Source of the DNA: Nemertoderma westbladi
Taxonomy: Eukaryota; Xenacoelomorpha; Nemertodermatida; Nemertodermatidae
Length of the DNA: 37,132 nt
Reading direction: 5' to 3'
NCBI GenBank assembly: GCA_032718475.1
Contig: JAUCBJ010006140.1
Location: forward strand, 1 to 37,132
In this document: positions 30,906 to 37,132 of the stretch, one piece after another
Numbering within the stretch: position 1 is the stretch's first letter
Layout of the letters: each line of letters opens with the position of its first letter
Notes under the pieces: model-generated
Told to the model about the DNA's origin: nothing
Databases searched by the model: none
What the model saw: only the letters and a program-made list of their open reading frames with translations
Translations under genes and position numbers: made by a program

Positions 30906-31265
30906 AAATTTATAATCTTATCAAAGGTACCTCGCAGTGTGTTTGTGGATACAGAATGTGCTGCTTTAATATTAGGGTTTGGCGACTCAGGTTCAAATAG
31001 GACGCGGTGCATAAGAACCAAACCCATCGGTACAATGGGAACCTGGCTTCTGATGGGGGAGTAAAGAAAGTATGGTGGGTATTTAAGGAGTGTTCCACTC
31101 CTTGGGAGTTAGTGTGGCGCCATCCTAGCCTTCTAGGCAATAATTACAGAAAAATAAAAACTTTTATTATACCTTTAATATATTATATAAATATATATGT
31201 AAATATTATTTAATTATATGTATATGTATAATTTTATGTATATATATAAATACATTATTTCTTTC
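30906..31265. other. Intergenic segment before the 29-bp satellite
   Basis: A moderately GC block (30925-31140) with small open frames on both strands is followed by an ATATAAATATATATG run (31170-31260). No family or splice structure is recognised in the block. It could be part of an unidentified repeat. Confidence 0.5.
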
Positions 31266-33308
31266 TTTGCACGAGTTGCCTTTGTATTATTCAGTTTGCA
31301 TGCACGATTTGCCTTTGTATTATTCAGTTTGCACGAGTTGCCTTTGTATTATTCAATTTGCACGAGTTTCCTTTGTATTATTCAGTTTGCACGAGTTGTC
31401 TTTGTATTATTCAGTTTGCCGATTTGCCTTTGTATTATTCAGTTTGCATGAGTTGCCTTTGTATTATTCAGTTTGCACGAGTTGCCTTTGTATTATTCAG
31501 TTTGCACGAGTTACCTTTGTATTGTTCAGTTTGCACGAGTTGCCTTTGTATTGTTCAGTTTGCACGAGTTGCCTTTGTATTATTCAGTTTGCACGAGTTG
31601 CCTTTTATTATTCAGTTTGCACGAGTTGCCTTTGTATTATTCAATTTGCACGAGTTTCCTTTGTATTATTCAGTTTGCACGAGTTGCCTTTGTATTATTC
31701 AATTTGCACGAGTTTCCTTTGTATTATTCAGTTTGCACGAGTTGCCTTTGAATTATTAAGTTTGCACAAGTTACTTTGTATTATTCAATTTGCACGAGTT
31801 TCCTTTGTATTATTCAGTTTGCACGAGTTGCCTTTGTATTATTCAGTTTGCACGAGTTGCCTTTGTATTATTCAGTTTGCACGAGTTGCCTTTGTATTAT
31901 TCAGTTTGCACGAGTTGCCTTTGTATTATTCAGTTTGCACGAGTTACCTTTGTATTGTTCAGTTTGCACGAGTTGCCTTTGTATTATTCAGTTTGCACGA
32001 GTTTCCTTTGTATTATTCAGTTTGCACGAGTTGCCTTTTATTATTCAGTTTGCACGAGTTGCCTTTGTATTATTCAATTTGCACGAGTTTCCTTTGTATT
32101 ATTCAGTTTGCACGAGTTGCCTTTGTATTATTAAGTTTGCACGAGTTGCCTTTGTATTATTCAGTTTGCACGAGTTGCCTTTGTATTATTCAGTTTGCAC
32201 GAGTTGTCTTTGTATTATTCAGTTTGCACGAGTTGCCTTTGTATTATTCAGTTTGCACGAGTTACCTTTGTATTGTTCAGTTTGCACGAGTTGCCTTTGT
32301 ATTATTCAGTTTGCACGAGTTGCCTTTGTATTATTCAGTTTGCACGAGTTGCCTTTTATTATTCAGTTTGCACGAGTTGCCTTTGTATTATTTAATTTGC
32401 ACGAGTTGCCTTTGTATTATTCAGTTTGCACGAGTTGCCTTTGTATAATTCAGTTTGCACGAGTTGCCTTTGTATTATTCAGTTTGCACGAGTTGCCTTT
32501 GTATTATTCAGTTTGCACAAGTTGGCTTTGTATTGTTCAGTTTGCACGAGTAGCCTTTGTATTGTTCAGTTTGCACGAGTTGCCTTTGTCTTATTCAGTT
32601 TGCACGAGTTGCCTTTGTATTATTCAGTTTGCCCGATTTGCCTTTGTATTATTCAGCTTGCACGAGTTGCCTTTCTATTGTTCAGTTTGCACGAGTTGCC
32701 TTTGTATTATTCAGTTTGCACAATTTGCCTTTGTATTATTCAGTTTGCACGAGTTGACTTTGTATTATTCAGTTTGCACGAGTTAACTTTGTATTATTCA
32801 GTTTGCACCAGTTGCCTTTGTATTATTCAGTTTGCACGAGTTGCCTTTGTATTATTCAGTTTGCACGAGTTGCCTTTGTATTATTCAGTTTGCACGAATT
32901 GCCTTTGTATTATTCAGTTTGCACGAGTTGCCTTTGTATTATTCAGTTTGCACGAGTTGCCTTTGTATTATTCAGTTTGCACGAGTTGCCTTTGTATTAT
33001 TCAGTTTGCACGATTTGCCTTTGTATTATTCAGTTTGCACGAGTTGCCTTTGTATTATTCAGTTTGCACGAGTTGCCTTTGTATTATTCAGTTTGCACGA
33101 GTTGCCTTTGCATTATTCAGTTTGCACGAGTTGCCTTTGTATTATTCAGTTTGACGAGTTGCCTTTGTATTATTCAGTTTGCACGAGTTGCCTTTGTATT
33201 ATTCGGTTTGCACGAGTTGCCTTTGTATTATTCAGTTTGCACGAGTTGCCTTTGTATTATTCAGTTTGTACGATTTGCCTTTGTATTATTCAGTTTGCGC
33301 GAGTTGCT
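31266..33308. repeat. 29-bp satellite array (about 70 copies)
   Basis: The unit is TTTGCACGAGTTGCCTTTGT followed by ATTATTCAG, period 29. Variants include CGATTTGCC, GTTTCC, GTTACC with ATTGTTCAG, and units missing GT. Because 29 is not a multiple of three, each reading frame passes through all three phases every 87 bp. None contains a stop on the plus strand, so three overlapping plus-strand frames of 200-390 codons run through the array (29-residue repeats with LYYSVCTSCLCIIQFARVAF). They lack any flanking gene structure and are not annotated as proteins. Confidence 0.97.
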
Positions 33309-33642
33309 AGGCTTTTATAAAATGCCAACCATTGCAAAAGACCGCGATGACAGAATATCTGACTTATCAAACTTTAAAATGTGTCGAGAGTTTTTTCCGA
33401 GAAATTTATTTTATCTAATGTACTGCTTATTTGATCTGAATTAAAATTATTTGATTTCTCAATTTATATATTATTATCTAACATTAGTGATATAATTAAT
33501 TATTTATTACTTGGAAAAAAAGTAAAACTATTCTCGAGGTTTTTTATACCGAGCGCCAGCGAGGTTAATAAAGTGTCGAGAGAATATTGAAAAAAAATTT
33601 CATTAATTTTGTATTTGTAAACAAGTTACATAAAGGACGAGT

Positions 33643-33868
33643 GTTTGAAAAAGGTGGACTGGACACGCCTAGGTCACCGGCAGCATTCGTAATGCAGCTG
33701 TTTCCAGCATGCCGATTATAGATAGATAATTCGATAATTGAAAACTGAAAAGGTGAACTGTCCAATCATAGAATCATTACGAAATAGCACTGCTTTATAA
33801 TACGTTTCTGATTGGTCAGACTATTATCTATATTTTATGTGCTTGTGTCCAGTCCACCTTTTTCAAAC
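33643..33868. mobile_element. MITE-like element with perfect 24-bp terminal inverted repeats
   Basis: 33643-33666 (GTTTGAAAAAGGTGGACTGG, then ACAC) is the exact reverse complement of 33845-33868. An internal GAAAAGGTGAACTGTCC at about 33747 resembles a second left terminus, so the structure may be an element inserted in or duplicated from a relative. There is no coding capacity (226 bp). Confidence 0.8.
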
Positions 33869-33913
33869 GTACATCTTATTCCCAATCCCAATTATGTAAT
33901 TAAAAAAGCGAAA

Positions 33914-34017
33914 ACTTGAAACAGGTGGACAAACCAATCGCTACAAACTGCTGTGCTTAATACGTTTCTGATTGGTCTGTCCGTTGTCCATGTTTTTTGT
34001 GTCCAGTCCACCTTTTA
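33914..34017. mobile_element. Second, shorter copy of the same MITE-like family
   Basis: It starts ACTTGAAACAGGTGGAC and ends GTGTCCAGTCCACCTTTT, matching the termini of the element 45 bp to the left. Both copies share AATACGTTTCTGATTGGTC. Internally GGACAAACCAATC and GATTGGTCTGTCC pair as an inverted repeat. About 104 bp, non-coding. Confidence 0.75.
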
Positions 34018-34434
34018 AAACACCCCATAAAGGACACCCTTGCAAATAAGCTGCAAAGCTTTAGGGGTAATCCTATATGTTATGTTGGACAATACCTAAA
34101 TACATTGTTTGGTGTATTTGTTGTTGTTTTATATTTTTACATAATGTATAAATAAATATATATATATTATTCGAACATCACATAACAAGGAACTGATACC
34201 CTGCCATTTTTGAATTTCCCACTGCACACCAACCAATGATTGCGCTGCCAACCTGATGTTGCTAGGTTTCCTATAAATAAGCTACACAGTACCGGTACCG
34301 TACTGACTGGTAAGCTCATTGTTTTTATGACATGTGGTCACTTATTGTGTTTTATTTACTAGTCTGCTAGTCAGCTAGTCGCTTCTAAAATAGACCAGGG
34401 TAAACTCCCATGTATATAGTAATATTTAACAAGA

Positions 34435-34798
34435 GATTATAGCAAGAAAACATTAGAGACAGCCTAACAGATCCGCCACAGCTCTACATTTGCTCGGGTA
34501 TTCTCACTGTTTATTCAATAAGTTAGGGTCGCCCTGTCAGCCTGTCGAAACTCTAGACAAAAACTGTCTTAAACCCCAACCCTACCTGGAACAAAAATAA
34601 ATCACAAAATGTGATTTCAGGATTCCTATTAGGGTTAGAACGAGGGTTCCAGGTAAGGTTGGGGTTTAAGACACTTTATGCAGTTATGTCTAGGGTTTCG
34701 ATTGCCGAATTAGGCCTACTAAATAAGCATTTTAGAGTTTGTTTTACTTGGTTCTGGCAGATCTGTTAGGCTCTCCCTAATGTCTTGTGATTATAGCA
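34435..34798. mobile_element. Large palindromic (foldback/MITE) element flanked by a 10-bp direct repeat
   Basis: GATTATAGCA occurs at 34435-34444 and 34789-34798, a candidate target-site duplication. Inside, the left end (CATTAGAGACAGCCTAACAG) pairs with the right end (CTGTTAGGCTCTCCCTAATG) over about 34 nt with about 5 mismatches. Further in, TCTTAAACCCCAACCCTACC and its complement GGTAAGGTTGGGGTTTAAGA pair with one mismatch. The centre holds AAATCACAAAATGTGATTT. No coding capacity. Confidence 0.8.
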
Positions 34799-35119
34799 TA
34801 GCGGTTTATTTATAGGAATGGAGGGAATGAAATTTGAAATAGGTTTTAGATATTGATTAGTTATACGGTAGGCCTATAGTCTTTCAATACGATACCGGGA
34901 CCGGTACCCTACTGCTTGTTCTATAGTCTGTAGTCTGTACCGGGAGCACTGGTTGAACATATTGCCAGTTATTTTTGTTTTTAATCTCCTATGAACCTCT
35001 GAAACAAATTATATTTGTTACGTAGCCTGTAGCCTATGTTATCTGTTCAGCTGCTAATCTGCTAATCTCTGAATCAAATCTATACTGTTATAGACACCAC
35101 GTTGTGCTGAGATTGTAAG

Positions 35120-35137
35120 ATGCGATATGGGCGATAA
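35120..35137 (+). promoter_or_regulatory. Short upstream ORF overlapping the LRRC56 start
   Basis: ATG at 35120 opens a five-codon frame (M R Y G R) that stops at 35135-35137, just past the LRRC56 ATG at 35127. If the transcript includes it, it could lower or tune initiation at the main start. Confidence 0.4.
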
Positions 35138-36401
35138 TTACTCCCCCCGTGCGCCCCAAGGAAGATCGGTGTGTATAACAGAACATATTGCCGACGTTGG
35201 CGAAACAAACCCCGAGCCTAAAACCCTAGAAGAATCCGACCTAATAATGGAGCGGTATCTCTCCCCTGATAAACTATCAAAAATCACAGGAAACAAAAAC
35301 CTGACCCAGTTAACTTATTTAGAGATGAGCATCCTTACATCGGAGCACACGCTTGGTAACTTCGGGACTTACTTACCGAACCTGACGCAACTGAAACTGA
35401 ACGGCAGCACAATAAGCAGTATCCGAGATCTGGGAACCAGTCTCAATAATTTGCAGGTTCTCTGGCTGTGTAAATGCGATCTGTTGGATGTAGACGGAGT
35501 GGGTTCCTTCGGCCAACTCCAAGAGATATACCTCGGTTTCAACCACGTCAGTGAGCTCAGTCCCCTGTCTATGGCGCAGTTACTAGAGGTCATTGACCTG
35601 GAGGGTAACGAGGTAGATGATTTCACTCAGGTTGAGTTTTTCGCGTTGCTTCCGGGGTTGGACTCGTTGAATCTGAGTAGCAACCCGGTATGTTTGACCC
35701 CCCGCCCTGGATACCGAGAGGAAGTCGACGGATTGTACGACTACAGGAGATGGGTGAGGGGGGCGCTCACACAGCTCAAGGTCCTAGACGATTACCCGGT
35801 CGCCATGACTACAAGGTAAGTACAGACTGTATACATTCACACTCGCTGCTTACTATACTTATTATCTTGTACTTCGTTAATTGTAAACACTAAATTATTT
35901 CACAGAATACTCAGTAGAATTTGTAAAACATTTATATTTAACAATATGACACTCACCCACCTAATGATTACCGTAACTGTAAGTTATTTCACGAAATTAT
36001 TCTAGAACTATTAGTATAACATGTATTGCTGTATGTTATCGCTACTAGCGGGAATAAAAGCCCTTTATTTCTCCCCGACGGTTTTATATTGTAACGCAGT
36101 GAGATCGACGGAACTTCCACGATTCTTTACCAAGATTCTCAGCTGATCGCCGACGGAATCAAAGACCTCCTGGACTCGGAGACTCTACGCGAGCCGGTTA
36201 ACCAGCGTCCGGGCTCCTCCATGGTTAACAGACGCCCCCTAACGGCAGCCAGACGCACCGTGTCCTCCTGGACCCGCCCCAGCACCACCAACTCGGGTTA
36301 CTATAGCAACCGTGACAGTCCCAGTCCCAGACCCGAGTCCCAAGGTAGCGGTGTTGGCGAGGATGCTTTGGGGAGCAGCAGTCTGCTCACCTTGGGGAGA
36401 G
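35127..36401 (+). CDS. LRRC56: Leucine-rich repeat-containing protein 56, first two coding exons (3' part outside window)
   Basis: Exon one is 35127-35815 (donor ACAAG|GTAAGT, phase 2) and exon two is 36100-36401 (acceptor CGCAG, donor GAGAG|GTAAGT, phase 1). The joined frame is open. Residues 1-83 precede the repeats and include YLSPDKLSKITGNKNLTQL. Leucine-rich repeats run from about 84 to 190 with the family signatures LPNLTQLKLNGSTISSIRDL, LQVLWLCKCDL and LEVIDLEGNEV, capped by a segment with LDSLNLSSNPVCL and LKVLDDYP. Exon two is Ser/Pro/Arg-rich and probably disordered (RRPLTAARRTVSSWTRPS, SPSPRPESQGSG). LRRC56 is a ciliary protein needed for IFT-dependent delivery of dynein arms in motile cilia (family knowledge). 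It lies divergent to IGBP1. Its second intron contains the 35-bp satellite and runs off the window. The ATG at 35127 is the first in frame. Confidence 0.95.
35816..36099 (+). other. First LRRC56 intron
   Basis: A 284-bp AT-rich intron with a strong donor (GTAAGT) and acceptor (TTGTAACGCAG). Nothing else is seen in it. Confidence 0.85.
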
Positions 36402-36425
36402 GTAAGTTCCTTATAAATAATGTGT

Positions 36426-37132
36426 GTCGGGTAGTGCTTTATATCCCGCCGACCGACACGGTCGGGTAGTGCTTTATATCCCGCCGACCGACACGGTCGG
36501 GTAGTGCTTTATATCCCGCCGACCGACACGGTCGGGTAGTGCTTTATATCCCGCCGACCGACACGGTCGGGTAGTGCTTTATATCCCGCCGACCGACACG
36601 GTCGGGTAGTGCTTTATATCCCGCCGACCGACACGGTCGGGTAGTGCTTTATATCCCGCCGACCGACACGGTCGGGTAGTGCTTTATATCCCGCCGACCG
36701 ACACGGTCGGGTAGTGCTTTATATCCCGCCGACCGACACGGTCGGGTAGTGCTTTATATCCCGCCGACCGACACTGTCGGGTAGTGCTTTATATCCCGCC
36801 GACCGGCTTTATATCCCGCCGACCGGCTTTATATCCCGCCGACCGGCTTTATATCCCGCCGACCGACACGGTCGGGTAGTGCTTTATATCCCGCCGACCG
36901 ACACGGTCGGGTAGTGCTTTATATCCCGCCGACCGACACGGTCGGGTAGTGCTTTATATCCCGCCGACCGACACGGTCGGGTAGTGCTTTATATCCCGCC
37001 GACCGACACGGTCGGGTAGTGCTTTATATCCCGCCGACCGACACGGTCGGGTAGTGCTTTATATCCCGCCGACCGACACGGTCGGGTAGAGCTTTATATC
37101 CCGCCGACCGACACGGTCGGGTAGTGCTTTAT
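36426..37132. repeat. 35-bp palindromic satellite in the LRRC56 intron (about 20 copies, continues past window)
   Basis: The unit is GTCGGGTAGTGCTTTATATC followed by CCGCCGACCGACACG, period 35. Copies are nearly identical. CCGACCG-ACA-CGGTCGG makes a perfect 7-bp stem with a 3-nt loop in every unit. CGGTCGGG also pairs with downstream CCCGCCGACCG across the AT-rich middle. At about 36787-36850, three shortened 20-bp units (GCTTTATATCCCGCCGACCG) interrupt the 35-bp register. The array begins only 25 bp after the exon-two donor and reaches the window end. Confidence 0.97.

Larger units (their letters stand above)
33309..35119. other. Intergenic region upstream of LRRC56 with inverted-repeat elements
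   Basis: No coding frame. Apart from the palindromic elements listed separately, it holds AT-rich sequence and scattered ACCGGT and GGCCTA palindromes (34290-34300, 34710, 34870, 34895). It probably includes the LRRC56 promoter, but no core element is obvious. Confidence 0.6.

Noticed and set aside
30910-31213. Small frames on both strands (76 and 68 codons)
   Set aside because: No family, no splice signals, overlapping on opposite strands; possibly part of an unidentified repeat.
31267-33444. Plus-strand frames of 200-393 codons rich in Cys/Leu/Phe
   Set aside because: Readings of the 29-bp satellite in successive phases, overlapping each other in three frames with no gene context.
1-37132. 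tRNA, rRNA or snRNA genes
   Set aside because: No convincing A/B-box pair, cloverleaf or conserved rRNA block was noticed, but a covariance-model search was not possible.

Overview
This is animal (metazoan) nuclear DNA from a repeat-rich genome. The evidence is spliced genes with GT-AG introns, a motile-cilium gene (LRRC56), glycogen synthase, the PP2A partner IGBP1, a BEL/Pao retroelement and APE-type LINEs. LRRC56 argues for an animal with motile cilia, probably a non-vertebrate; the species cannot be named from the sequence. Nothing looks bacterial, and there are no operons, CRISPR arrays or recognisable RNA genes.

Layout. 241-8419 (-): BEL/Pao gag-pol with one 2,619-codon frame. 8420-11400: AT-rich non-coding DNA with ACCGGT and GGCCTA palindromes. 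11.6-14.16 kb (-): a decayed, 3'-truncated LINE. 14247-17083 (+): the last three exons of glycogen synthase, with a 64-bp minisatellite in the first intron. Both retroelements lie antisense just upstream, probably in a very long preceding intron. 17360-17830 (-): an unrecognised single-exon gene converging on glycogen synthase. 17926-22998: a 40-bp satellite split by a LINE (17996-19481). 23085-26980: a 5'-truncated LINE whose 3' end has expanded into a 66-bp minisatellite. 27218-28255 (-): intronless IGBP1. 28256-35119: intergenic DNA with a 29-bp satellite and palindromic MITE-like elements. 35127-36401 (+): the first two coding exons of LRRC56, then an intron filled by a palindromic 35-bp satellite running off the window.

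The most striking theme is the birth of tandem repeats from functional sequence. The 64-bp unit is a copy of the glycogen synthase exon-intron junction, with exon end plus 5' splice site, repeated about 22 times. The 66-bp unit is the last 53 or so coding bases plus the TAG tail of a LINE, repeated about 54 times between the LINE's target-site duplications. Five arrays (64, 40, 66, 29 and 35 bp) cover roughly 11 kb of 37 kb. Several create long spurious reading frames on one or both strands that should not be annotated as proteins.

The host genes are not an obvious functional cluster: glycogen synthesis, PP2A regulation and ciliary dynein-arm transport. IGBP1 (-) and LRRC56 (+) are divergent, about 6.9 kb apart. 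Glycogen synthase (+) and the unknown gene (-) are convergent, with stop codons about 280 bp apart.
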